Source: Chamaecyparis obtusa (taxonomy: Eukaryota; Streptophyta; Pinopsida; Cupressales; Cupressaceae). From it: a DNA stretch of 64,000 nt. The stretch spans positions 248,001 to 312,000 of the forward strand of contig BSBK01001301.1 of NCBI GenBank assembly GCA_027943335.1, read 5' to 3'. Of this stretch, positions 37,983 through 44,045 are shown in pieces. The notes beneath the pieces are model-generated. The model made no database searches. It saw nothing but the letters and a program-made list of their open reading frames with translations, and was not told the DNA's origin. A program made the position numbers and the translations under genes. Numbering within the stretch: position 1 is the first letter of the stretch; every line of letters begins with the position of its first letter.

Positions 37983-39096
37983 CTACAATTATAGATCTAA
38001 AAAGGGTATTGTACATAAATGAATTTTTATGGTAAATTGACTCTAAAGAGGGACACGATAGACATTTACTAGACATTTTTAGTTGAGAAACTTGTGACCT
38101 ATATATAAATTAACTAGAATGAATATAACTAGATTATATCTTTTACCAATTTTTATTTTTATTCAAAAAAAAAATAATTTGTTGGTGTTGGTATGTTGGC
38201 CAAAAGTGTCAAATTTTATTTATACTTATACTATATTATTTACTTTTATTTATTTATTTATTTTGTAAATAAATATATTAATTTTACCAATAAAAAAATC
38301 TAAACATGCATATGGATTCCATAATACTCATTATAATGTTTATATCTATAATATGAATTTGGAATTTCTAATAATTTTTTGATATATTGATTAATTTATT
38401 GCAGATTGACAAAGCACAATTTGATAAAATATTACAATACATTGAGTTTGGAAAGAAAGAGAAAGCTACCTTACTTACTGGAGGTCAAGTTTGGGGTGAC
38501 AAAGGATTTTACATAGAACCTACCATATTTTGTGATGTTAAGGTATTTGTAACAATTTTTATCTACTTTTATTATATCTTATAATTTTTTTCCTACAATG
38601 GTTTATTAATTCACGTATTGATATGTTTCTATCTCATAGGATTCTATGAAGATTGCCCAAGAAGAAATATTTGGACCTGTCATGTCTGTACTTAAATTTA
38701 AGTAAGTTATTTACAATTACAAGTAAAATATAATTTAATAATATTTTTATGTTATGCTAGAAAATGTAAATTGTTTATTATATAATTTTATAATGAGATG
38801 CATCATATTTTATGTGGCATAGAACTATCGAGGAGGTAATAGAAAGGGGCAACAAAACAATGTATGGCTTAGCAGCTGGAATCTTGACCAAAAATATAGA
38901 TGTGGCTAATAGACTTTCAAGAGCACTTCGTGCAGGAGTGATTTGGATCAATTGCTTTTTAGTAGTTGACAAAGATGTTCCGTTTGGTGGCTATAAAATG
39001 AGTGGAATTGGAAGAGAGGGTTGCATCCAAGGTCTTCAAAGTTACCTACAAGTAAAAAGTGTTATTTGCCCCCTCCATGAATCACCTTGGTTATAA
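8442..39096 (+). CDS. Aldehyde dehydrogenase family 2, cytosolic type (ALDH2C/ALDH1-like), ten exons
   Basis: Joined exons: 8442-8523, 8600-8742, 8849-9002, 15187-15416, 15518-15607, 15776-15949, 16319-16456, 38405-38542, 38640-38701, 38823-39096. They total 1485 bp, 494 residues plus stop, with every intron GT-AG and phases that match. The enzyme oxidises aldehydes to acids with NAD; plant family 2C members oxidise hydroxycinnamaldehydes such as coniferaldehyde, but the substrate here is inferred. Active-site residues: Asn162 (PWN), Lys185 and Glu188 (IKSAEQT, NAD ribose binding), the FTGSTEVG turn at 236-243, general base Glu261 (LELGGKSP), nucleophile Cys295 (GQVCCAGSR) and Glu392 (EEIFGPV). 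Each is offset by 7 from mature ALDH2 numbering, so nothing is missing. The N terminus starts directly at the catalytic fold with no obvious transit peptide, hence the cytosolic call. The motif reads PWNGP where most relatives have PWNFP. Introns 3 and 7 are expanded by transposons. Confidence 0.93.
8600..8742 (+). CDS. ALDH exon 2
   Basis: Residues 28-75. The acceptor is TTATTGCAG and the donor GTAATT, ending in phase 0. It encodes the conserved [10 protein letters not shown] and the [13 protein letters not shown] stretch of the NAD-binding domain. Intron 2 is 106 bp. Confidence 0.92.
8849..9002 (+). CDS. ALDH exon 3
   Basis: Residues 76-126 plus one base. The acceptor is GATGTGCAG and the donor a strong GTAAGT, phase 1. 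It encodes the ERGRIM helix, [10 protein letters not shown] and the IKYLRYYAG motif. Intron 3 (9003-15186, 6184 bp) follows and holds a copia element. Confidence 0.92.
9090..9094. repeat. Target-site duplication, copia element, left copy
   Basis: GAATG immediately before the TGTTAGG end of the left LTR. It matches 13855-13859 exactly. Confidence 0.85.
9095..10581 (-). repeat. 3' LTR of the copia element (1487 bp, internally duplicated)
   Basis: It matches 12874-13854 from end to end, except that a block of about 460-500 bp, starting at the phrase CAAATGGTCAACTAACTCAACC, is present twice in tandem (about 9566-10022 and 10023-10500). Inside each block is a short imperfect array of a 30-bp unit with core GGCACCGGCTTCAACAT. 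CG-rich palindromic motifs such as CGTACGGT recur at the right end. Confidence 0.88.
10582..11970 (-). other. Non-coding 3' part of the copia interior
   Basis: About 1.4 kb between gag and the left LTR. All six frames are closed by frequent stops, and no copia protease, integrase or RT motif was found. In a complete copia element about 3 kb of pol would sit here. Confidence 0.6.
11971..12765 (-). pseudogene. Copia gag with CCHC zinc knuckle
   Basis: Single minus-strand frame of 265 codons starting [20 protein letters not shown], the usual opening of plant copia gag. It continues through a UBN2-type gag domain ([24 protein letters not shown]), then a Lys/Ser-rich tract, a CCHC zinc knuckle [14 protein letters not shown] near residues 220-233 and an acidic Ser-rich tail. 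Two in-frame stops (near 12645 and 12316) interrupt it; otherwise there is no frameshift. Gag packages element RNA. The absence of pol downstream makes the copy non-autonomous. Confidence 0.82.
12860..12871 (-). other. Primer binding site of the copia element
   Basis: On the minus strand this reads TAGTATCAAAGC, two bases inside the 5' LTR. It differs by two transitions from the common TGGTATCAGAGC site complementary to initiator tRNA-Met. This fixes the element's orientation. Confidence 0.75.
12874..13854 (-). repeat. 5' LTR of the copia element (981 bp)
   Basis: It starts TGTTAGGAAAG and ends CTCCAACA, followed by the GAATG duplication at 13855-13859. It carries a single copy of the block that is doubled in the left LTR. 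The phrase TTTCCGTGGGAAAACCC near 13033 is typical of copia LTRs. Confidence 0.9.
15187..15416 (+). CDS. ALDH exon 4
   Basis: Residues 127-203. Contains [13 protein letters not shown] with Asn162 of the oxyanion hole and [11 protein letters not shown] with Lys185 and Glu188, the ribose-binding pair. The residue after Asn162 is Gly where most relatives have Phe. Donor GTAACT, phase 0; intron 4 is 101 bp. Confidence 0.93.
15518..15607 (+). CDS. ALDH exon 5
   Basis: Residues 204-233, exactly 30 codons, phase 0 at both ends. Encodes [19 protein letters not shown], the conserved family signature before the NAD-binding turn. Intron 5 is 168 bp. Confidence 0.92.
15776..15949 (+). CDS. ALDH exon 6
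   Basis: Residues 234-291. Contains [11 protein letters not shown] (nucleotide-binding turn) and [18 protein letters not shown], with general base Glu261. Both junctions are phase 0; donor GTTGGT. Intron 6 is 369 bp and includes a fragment related to the foldback element at 7239-7672. Confidence 0.93.
16173..16235 (+). repeat. Fragment related to the 7.2-7.7 kb foldback element
   Basis: ATCACAGAGTATGATCC, then AAAATGTTGATGAAAAAATT, CTACACAATC. It parallels the right arm at about 7558-7610 (TTCACAGAGTGTGACCC, then GAAATGTTGACTCAAAAAAT, GTACACAATC). It lies in ALDH intron 6, just before exon 7. No second arm is visible, so this is a half element. Confidence 0.6.
16319..16456 (+). CDS. ALDH exon 7 (catalytic cysteine)
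   Basis: Residues 292-337, 46 codons, phase 0 at both ends. Starts GQVCCAGSR, where Cys295 aligns with the catalytic Cys302 of ALDH2, then [11 protein letters not shown] and [13 protein letters not shown]. The acceptor is AAATGGCAG and the donor GTAACT. The 21.9 kb intron 7 follows. Confidence 0.93.
19130..20400 (+). pseudogene. Decayed coding-like remnant, unassigned
   Basis: Several short + strand frames in succession (19156-19374, about 19560-19700, 19953-20153) have protein-like composition and look like parts of one old transposon protein broken by stops. Pieces such as [18 protein letters not shown] and [20 protein letters not shown] are readable. I considered an hAT-type transposase domain and a gag, but neither is secure. 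No termini were found. Confidence 0.25.
22442..22778 (-). mobile_element. TRIM (terminal-repeat retrotransposon in miniature), 337 bp
   Basis: Two terminal direct repeats of exactly 139 bp (22442-22580 and 22640-22778) start TGTTACAACTAGC; the right one ends GTCCAACA. They flank a 59-bp core. The core carries ATCCCCCCTTC next to the left repeat (complement of a polypurine tract) and GCTCTAATACCA at 22627-22637, close to the right repeat (complement of a tRNA-Met primer site). The element is therefore on the minus strand. The flanks are GTTTT (22437-22441) and GTTTG (22779-22783), a 4-of-5 target duplication. No coding capacity; such elements depend on other retrotransposons. Confidence 0.85.
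22868..23018 (+). mobile_element. tRNA-derived SINE
   Basis: A short element with an A-box-like TAGTGGCATGTTTTGATGG near 22876 and a good B-box GGTTCAAATCC at 22926-22936, and an A-rich tail at about 23007-23017. The flanks are ATGTGTGGTAAAA (22855-22867) and ATGCATGGTAAAA (23017-23029), which match at 11 of 13 positions and look like a target duplication. The poly-T stretch between the boxes is unusual. It sits inside the left LTR of the LARD-like element. Confidence 0.6.
23128..26305 (-). other. Interior of the LARD-like element, no recognisable pol
   Basis: Minus-strand open segments at 25005-25211, 25224-25412 and 25808-26077 have a Pro/Ser/Asp/Glu-rich composition and look like pieces of one longer frame, but carry no known domain. 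Two stretches near 24540-24660 and 24780-24900 resemble each other (both contain CCCCCCAAGTG), which suggests an internal duplication. Confidence 0.45.
23775..23975. repeat. Minisatellite-like array, unit about 20-25 bp
   Basis: Repeated variants of GCACAAGGGCATAAAAGGAT and GGGCATAAAATAAAATAATG recur about eight times with changes. It lies in the interior of the LARD-like element. Confidence 0.6.
26306..27225 (-). repeat. Right (5') LTR of the LARD-like element, truncated
   Basis: It matches the left LTR from TGATGAATATAGAG through the phrase GGTTTCTTTGTTACCCAAA, then diverges. About 0.5 kb of the outer LTR is missing. Confidence 0.65.
27226..27969. other. Intronic AT-rich DNA, no gene recognised
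   Basis: One short open + frame (27363-27584, 73 codons) and its neighbours read like decayed transposon protein but have no recognisable domain. Confidence 0.3.
27970..29480 (-). mobile_element. Copia LTR remnant, 3' end only
   Basis: TGTTAACA at 29451-29458 is followed directly by ATCTCCCTCTTTGTCATTG, the complement of the standard copia polypurine junction (CAAAGAGGGAGAT). This is the 3' LTR of a minus-strand copia element, with its interior starting at 29459. The LTR contains GTGAAAAAACCAATGTGGGAAA near 28134, a phrase common in copia LTRs. I found no matching second LTR or coding region; the interior is lost. The left edge is approximate. Confidence 0.55.
28472..28537. repeat. (TA)n microsatellite
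   Basis: About 33 uninterrupted TA units. The open frame drawn through it is an artefact. Confidence 0.97.
29481..30336. other. Intronic DNA between elements, no gene recognised
   Basis: AT-rich. Some protein-like pieces on the + strand near 29990-30330 are broken by stops and are not assignable. The gypsy element at 30342 is inserted at the right end of this stretch. Confidence 0.35.
30337..30341. repeat. Target-site duplication of gypsy element 1, left
   Basis: GTGGG, identical to 36335-36339. Confidence 0.8.
30342..31938 (+). repeat. 5' LTR of gypsy element 1 (1597 bp)
   Basis: Starts TGGTGCAGGAGCACC directly after the GTGGG duplication and ends TATCTATCA, three bases before the primer site. 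Bases 31648-31938 are matched by the truncated 3' LTR. Confidence 0.85.
31942..31954 (+). other. Primer binding site of gypsy element 1
   Basis: TGGTATCAGAGCC, complementary to the 3' end of initiator tRNA-Met as in most plant chromoviruses. Confidence 0.85.
32013..33202 (+). pseudogene. Gypsy gag with CCHC zinc knuckle
   Basis: Starts [18 protein letters not shown] with a short coiled coil. The retrotransposon gag domain follows at 32260-32700 (motifs [13 protein letters not shown] and [11 protein letters not shown]). After a frameshift between 32717 and 32873 comes a Gly/Arg/Asn-rich linker and the knuckle [14 protein letters not shown] at about 32997-33038. Five or six in-frame stops interrupt the frame. 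Gag would package the element RNA. Confidence 0.85.
33203..33715 (+). pseudogene. Gypsy aspartic protease region
   Basis: Same frame as the end of gag. The usual catalytic Asp-Ser/Thr-Gly is seen as [12 protein letters not shown] near 33258-33290, with Leu where Ser or Thr is expected, so the site is probably inactive. The second hallmark [13 protein letters not shown] is at 33460-33500. Stops at 33201, 33422, 33650 and 33680 break it. Confidence 0.8.
33716..34111 (+). pseudogene. Gypsy reverse transcriptase, core deleted in frame
   Basis: The N-terminal RT lead-in is present ([16 protein letters not shown] and [20 protein letters not shown], to about 33973). The sequence then passes without frame change into [18 protein letters not shown], which belongs after the RT palm and fingers. 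About 180-200 residues, including the catalytic YxDD, are missing. No stop occurs at the junction. This copy cannot make a working RT. Confidence 0.85.
34112..34545 (+). pseudogene. Gypsy RNase H domain
   Basis: Motifs in order: FTVE followed after a frameshift near 34200 by an ASN-type segment, [51 protein letters not shown] and [10 protein letters not shown]. Stops at about 34109 and 34397 interrupt it. Confidence 0.8.
34546..35664 (+). pseudogene. Gypsy integrase
   Basis: The N-terminal zinc-binding part shows [14 protein letters not shown] (34768-34810) and [10 protein letters not shown] (34872-34902). The catalytic core shows the first Asp in [20 protein letters not shown], the second in [12 protein letters not shown], and at the third position [14 protein letters not shown], where the catalytic Glu of QTEVVN is Lys. 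Further pieces include AYHPQNNGQ and [11 protein letters not shown]. There are frameshifts near 34840 and 35340 and several TAG stops. Confidence 0.85.
35665..36000 (+). pseudogene. Gypsy chromodomain
   Basis: After LRPAYLK-like strands ([22 protein letters not shown]) comes [17 protein letters not shown] and [19 protein letters not shown]. This is a typical chromodomain (initial Val-Glu-x-Ile-Leu, then Leu-Val-Lys-Trp). Such domains direct integration to heterochromatin. A TAG at 35983-35985 breaks the end. Confidence 0.85.
36044..36334 (+). repeat. Truncated 3' LTR of gypsy element 1 (291 bp)
   Basis: It matches 31648-31938 of the 5' LTR base for base in length, with only a few changes, and ends TATCTATCA directly before the GTGGG duplication. 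The first 1306 bp of the LTR and the polypurine tract are absent. The junction with coding sequence falls at a short GAC shared by both sides. Confidence 0.88.
36340..37930 (+). other. Intronic DNA with unassigned open segments
   Basis: Open + frames at 36405-36590 and 36723-36950 read like protein (for example [16 protein letters not shown]) but I cannot assign them. They may be the continuation of the decayed matter left of the gypsy insertion (29990-30336). No gene structure is visible. Confidence 0.3.
37938..37978. repeat. (GT)n microsatellite
   Basis: About 20 uninterrupted GT units in ALDH intron 7. Confidence 0.97.
38405..38542 (+). CDS. ALDH exon 8
   Basis: Residues 338-383, 46 codons, phase 0 at both ends. 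Encodes [39 protein letters not shown], all standard family sequence. The acceptor TTATTGCAG ends the 21.9 kb intron 7. Intron 8 is 97 bp. Confidence 0.92.
38640..38701 (+). CDS. ALDH exon 9
   Basis: Residues 384-403 plus two bases. Encodes [20 protein letters not shown], with Glu392 in the EEIFGPV motif that positions the nicotinamide. Donor GTAAGT; intron 9 is 121 bp. Confidence 0.92.
38823..39096 (+). CDS. ALDH exon 10 (C-terminal)
   Basis: Completes Lys404 and runs to residue 494 and a TAA stop. Motifs: [41 protein letters not shown] and the C-terminal SPWL. The length and ending match cytosolic plant family 2 enzymes. Confidence 0.93.
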
Positions 39097-40394
39097 GATG
39101 TATCCAATTGCAAATCAATGATGTTAAGTGTTTGGTATAGAATAATATAAATCATAATTATATTATTATTATTTCATTTAATTAGTCTATTTATTACAAA
39201 TGAGAATAAGGACTACCTATCAAAGGGATTTTCTTAAATGATAAGGTCATAAAATTCTAAAAATGAAGACCAAGTTTGAATTCGATTTCACCAATAAAAA
39301 TAATGGGCTACCTACTAATAATGTTCTCATTTTATTTATTTAGTTAGTTAGATGTTTATATATAATTTTGTTAGAATTAGTTTAAATTTGTTACATCCTT
39401 TTTTCAAAACATGATATTTTTAAAAAAGTTTTTAATAATGTTAAATATAGTCATAGATTTTCCTAATTAGATATTATCTAATTCATTATTTATAATTTCA
39501 TTATTGTTATAATAGTACAATATTTAGTTGAAATATTTTCATAGTATAAATGTAAATACAATATGTGTTATCCAAGATGATGGTTAGAATGTAGGATTAA
39601 ATTGAGAGTTTGATGGAAGAATTAATTATAAAATTAAATGATTTATATATTATCTAATAGTAATATTAATATATAATTTAAAAAATAAATTATTTTTTAA
39701 TATTTTATGTATATACAAATTTTAATAAGTATATTAATTCAATTAATAATATATATAAATACATTCACTTATTAAATGAAATAATTTAAAGAGGTTGTGG
39801 TTAAATGGTAAGATTATTTGTCTTCTTTTTTTTGTTAAGGATCAAATTTTATATGTTTATCAATGGAGTCTTACCATTTATAAACTTGTTGAAGTAGAGA
39901 GTTTAAGGAAGGGTAGAAAAATGAGAAGTTATAAAGGAGTAAAAAATAAAGAGAATCTATGCTAGAAGAAAATAAAATCAATCTAGAGGAGCATACTTTA
40001 CAATTATAAGAGTAAGAAAAATGAGAGGAATAGATGCACTATAGGAAGAGATAAGAGGTAGGTATGAGCATCAAATGTATTATTTACCTTACATATATTA
40101 TAAGATCTATTATTTATTGTTGTAAAATAGGATCTTAGAATATTAATCATTATAAATAAAATAAAATAAAAATTGATAATAATTCTATAAGATTATATAT
40201 AACACATTATATAACATATCCATTAGATAAATTCTTATAATTACAAAAAATATCATAAATAATCATTTCATTATAAACATTTACAAAATGGTCTATTAAA
40301 ACATAGACAAAATTTAAGGAACACTTCTCCTTACTTCAAAATGACTAATAACACTTCATCTACATAGTAGTATAATTCATTATAATTATTCGTG
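39097..40394. other. ALDH 3' flank and intergenic DNA
   Basis: Very AT-rich. AATAATATAAATC at about 39142 is a possible polyadenylation signal of ALDH. A tRNA-like patch near 39792-39850 (GGTTAAATGGTAAG, later GGATCAAATTTT) vaguely resembles the SINE at 22868 but is too weak to call. No gene is visible. Confidence 0.4.
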
Positions 40395-41689
40395 CAGCTA
40401 TTACTTTCTACCCATATAAATTTCCACCTCCCGAAACAAGGAATCTCATAGATCCTTTGATGATCACAACATTTGTTAACCTCATAGGGATAAGGAAAAC
40501 TCTCATTGACACTGGTTCATATCTTAACGTATGTGGTTTGGACCTATTACCCAAAACCAAGGTGGACAAGAACTCACTAGTAGCATCTTTTTTATTCATT
40601 TGAGGATTTGAAAACACATGAAAAACTATTATAGGCACAATCATATTGTCTCTAAAGGCTAGACCTATCATCATACCTACTCTAGTGTATGTAATGTCAG
40701 GGCCTTTAACTTACAATCTCTTGTTAGGAAGGCCCTGGTTGCATGCTTTGGGGGTATTCTCATCTACATTGCATGGACCAATTAAATTTGTGGTAGATAA
40801 TCATGTTGTCATAATAAAAGTCAATTCTGATGCCATGAATCTATTCCAAATGGTGACTATAGGTCATACTTTTAATGCTCCCTCTTTTAGGAACTATGTT
40901 CCTTTAATGGCATCCAATGTGTCGGCACCCTCTTCCCTCACTCCACCTAGTGGAGATACCCAAGGTAAAGATGCCCAAGGAGAGAAAATTAAGGAAACCT
41001 TAAACACTCCTAAGGAAAATCCTACAAAGGTTGACCCTCTTAAAGTTGATCCTCCTAAGGATTATCTACCCAAGGAAGAAAAATTTGAATCTCTCTCCAT
41101 TGAATCTACTGAAGCTCCTTCTACTATAGAAGTTAATACATGTGCAGGTGATGATTGGAGAACTTTGGATTTTACCAATTCCCATGTTAGAGAATACAAA
41201 CTCAACCTTATCAACCTAAGAATCCTAAAAATACAATCCGTCATGGCTGCAAGGGATGACTATGCTTCTATAAAGCTCAGTAATACATTTAATGTAGATC
41301 ATTTATTGTCCACCAAGCCACCTAGTCCTAAATACCTACATTCAATCTATGGGTGAGGATATGAGATGGTTTCCAAATATAGTAATGATGGCCGGGGTTG
41401 TGGTCCCGATCAAGAAGGCATCAAAGTTCAACTTGAACCTAGACATCATAGGACTAAATTGGGTTATTGTTCCTTAGAATGCAAGAATAAGCCTTGGTTG
41501 CACATTAACATGATTCTTGTTGAACCTTTGGAGTTAGTTCATTTGAAACTCATGAACTCGAAGATGAGTTCTACTGTAGCTCCTTTGAACGTCTTCTCTT
41601 TGAAAGAGTCTCTCAAAGAATTCTTAGGTGTCTATGATGGTTTACCTTCTTATCATCATAAGCAATGGTTTCCTTATTGCTTAGAGAGT
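40395..41689 (+). mobile_element. Gypsy element 3 fragment: protease and linker (Tat-like)
   Basis: One + strand frame with a few stops. An aspartic protease active site LIDTGSYLNVC lies near 40490-40525. TYNLLLGRPWLHALGVFSSTLH (40702-40765) follows, then a Pro/Lys/Asp-rich linker, and a G-patch-like segment (SKYSNDGRGCGP...RTKLGY, 41372-41466). The second protease motif with the W-H-A-x-G wording is that of Tat/Athila-type gypsy elements. The RT that should follow is absent because a second gypsy LTR begins at 41690. The left edge is eroded and no LTR was found. Confidence 0.7.
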
Positions 41690-42732
41690 TGATGCAGGAG
41701 CATCTCGGGCTTTGAGCAATCTTGCCTAAACCAAAAACATTTCCTATTTTCTATTTTTTTCTTTATAATCTTTTCATTTATTGGTTTCATGGTGTGCGAA
41801 GCTTACATGATGTTGAAGAATTATTTGGGAACCTTCTCATATGAGCACATGAAGATTGGATGGACTGTTTCAAAGTTATAGTTGTTTTCCTTGCCGTCGG
41901 AGCCGTATTTTCCTACAGTTTTCATGATGATTGTGCATCGTATAGCCATTGATCCTTAAGGAATCAGCCTTTGCACTCTTAGGGTCTTTAAGAGGACCTA
42001 AATTACTATCTTTTCCCAAGAGAACAAGTCCTAATTCATAATGAATAAACAGTTATGGCAGTTTTGCTTTGGTACCTATTTTCTGCCAGTTTTCACGTGA
42101 AATGTGGGGTTTTTCATCTTGCACGGTTCCGTGTGATGAAATGGGGTCTCACATAGTTAAGGGCATGTTCTTGGGTCATGTGTGGACCTAAATGTAAAGG
42201 CACATCAAGTGGTATTCTTTTTTTCATTAGTTTTGATTTAAATCTTCCAGACTGGACCTATAATGTAATTAAAGCCTGACTAGCCGACTTGTGGCTTAGC
42301 TGGATATATATTGAGAGCTTGGGTAGATGTTTAGGGGATATGATGGTAGATTGGTAGTAGCATGAGAGTATAACCATAATTGGATCCTGTGAGATCTTAT
42401 AGATCAGATGTTTTATCTGATATTGTAACAACAAAGCTAGTGGTTTGCATGCTTGGAGACAAGGAGATTGCTTGGAGGCTTGCAAGCTCAAGTTTAGATC
42501 TGCCTTAGTGTTTCCATCAGTTGCTGATGTGTTTCAGAGTTGGAATAGCTTGGATACTTTGTAAATTCATTATATAAGGCCGCAACCCGGAAGGCCTACA
42601 ACCGAGCATGTTGAATGAAATTCTGTTTTGAACCATTATAGTGTTGAATTTTGTTGTGCTTGTTGTTGTTATAATTGGCAGTGTAGGCTTGGATCAAGCC
42701 ATTATTGGATCCTCCATCCCTGCCCTGCATCA
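41690..42732 (+). repeat. 5' LTR of gypsy element 2 (1043 bp)
   Basis: Starts TGATGCAGG and ends CCTGCATCA, a perfect 9-bp inverted end pair. The start resembles that of gypsy element 1 (TGGTGCAGG), which supports a family relation. ATATAAGG near 42573 may be its TATA region. Confidence 0.85.
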
Positions 42733-42814
42733 AGTGGTATCAGAGCTTGAAGATCTTGAGTGTGTGGACAGAGCGCCAAGGTGAGACAGTTTGCACCAAG
42801 ACCTTGTATTGAAG

Positions 42815-43823
42815 ATGCCTCCGAGGAGAGCTTGAGAGATCTCAGAGGAAGAACCTACTGGAGAATTTAGTCTTGATGATTTCAGGGCTTTGCAAAAACA
42901 AGTGCAAGATCTATGAGAGGAATTAAGAAATAAGACTACCTTGAAGGATGACAGTGATGAATTTGAGGAAGATCACTTTGAAGAAGCTATAAAAGAAGTC
43001 AGAGATCCAAAAGAAAGTAGAATCTTGAAGGCTATGTCTAAAATTGGGAAAAGACCTAAGATTGAAGTTTCTACATTTGCTGGAAGCCTTAGGCTAGAAG
43101 AGTTGATTGATTGGATTAATGAGATAGATGAGTACTTTGAGTATGAAGAAATAGAAGATCCTGATAGAGTTCGATTTGCAAAGACTAAGTTGAAAGGTCA
43201 TGCAAATATTTGGTGGAGGGAAGTTCAATTGGAAAGAAGTAGGAGAGGAAAGGAAAAGATCACTAGATGGAACCAAATGGTTGACAAGTTGAAGAAGCAA
43301 TTCATTCTGGTGGATTATGAATTGGACATGTTTAAGAAGATGCAAGCCTTGAAGCAAAACAACAAATTAGTACAGGAGTATACTGAGGAGTTTTACAGAA
43401 TCTTGATTAGGACTGGTCATTTTGAAGCTGATAAAGAGAAGGTTTCTAGGTATGTTTGGCTTGAGACCTAGTATTCATGAAGAGTTACTTACTGTTCGGA
43501 TGAAAACTATAGGAGATGCTTATCAAATAGCATTGAAGATTGAGAAGTTGAGCAAGAGGTTTGAAGGAAGGCAAAATAATAGGAACAAAGGGGGAAAGAC
43601 TAATGAAGCAGTTGCTGGAGGTAATGTAGTGGAGAATCCTAAGAAGACTGATGTAGGGTCAGGCAGTGGTCAAGCCACTAAGAACTTCAATAATGGACAG
43701 AGAGGAAGGTGGAAAAATGAGTTCACTGGTACTTGTTATCAATGTGGTGAACAGGGTCATAGAAGTTTCCAATGTCCTAAAAAAAGAGTTGCATTAACTA
43801 ATAAAGAAAACATTGAGAATGTT
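42815..43823 (+). pseudogene. Gag of gypsy element 2, interrupted by the LINE
   Basis: Starts MPPRRA, with an early TGA stop at codon 7 and a TGA near 42914. Gag-domain motifs are FAGSLRLEELIDWINEIDEY, RVRFAKTKLKGHANIWW and YTEEFYRILIRTGH. A frameshift lies near 43440. After a basic Asn/Gly-rich linker comes the zinc knuckle CYQCGEQGHRSFQC (43735-43776). The frame stops making sense at 43824 where the LINE begins and resumes at 50726. Confidence 0.85.
43807..43823. repeat. LINE target-site duplication, left copy (17 bp)
   Basis: AAAACATTGAGAATGTT, identical to 50709-50725. In the host gag this is a single site. Confidence 0.9.
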
Positions 43824-44045
43824 TTTGATTAAGGTAAAAGTAGGTTTTATTTGGACCCGAAACTAGAGTTCAAAACAACATAAAGATAGAGCATTAAAGT
43901 TAACAAAATGAAACACTTGCTGGAAAACAATAGCAAGGACCAACAATCGAACAGTTCAAAAGTAGAAACAATAGAAAAAACCAATAGCAAAACAACTACC
44001 AGCCAGAACAAGCTAATTAACTATTATCATCTCCTCAGCCTTCTT

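Larger units (their letters stand above)
16457..38404 (+). other. ALDH intron 7 (21,948 bp)
   Basis: Donor GTAACT at 16457; acceptor TTATTGCAG ending at 38404. Reading phase is kept across it and the flanking exons are consecutive parts of the same protein. It contains a non-autonomous LTR element with nested TRIM and SINE, a copia LTR remnant and a gypsy element. From 16457 to about 19100 it is AT-rich DNA with no gene; a 93-codon open minus frame at 17810-18091 has no recognisable domain. Confidence 0.88.
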
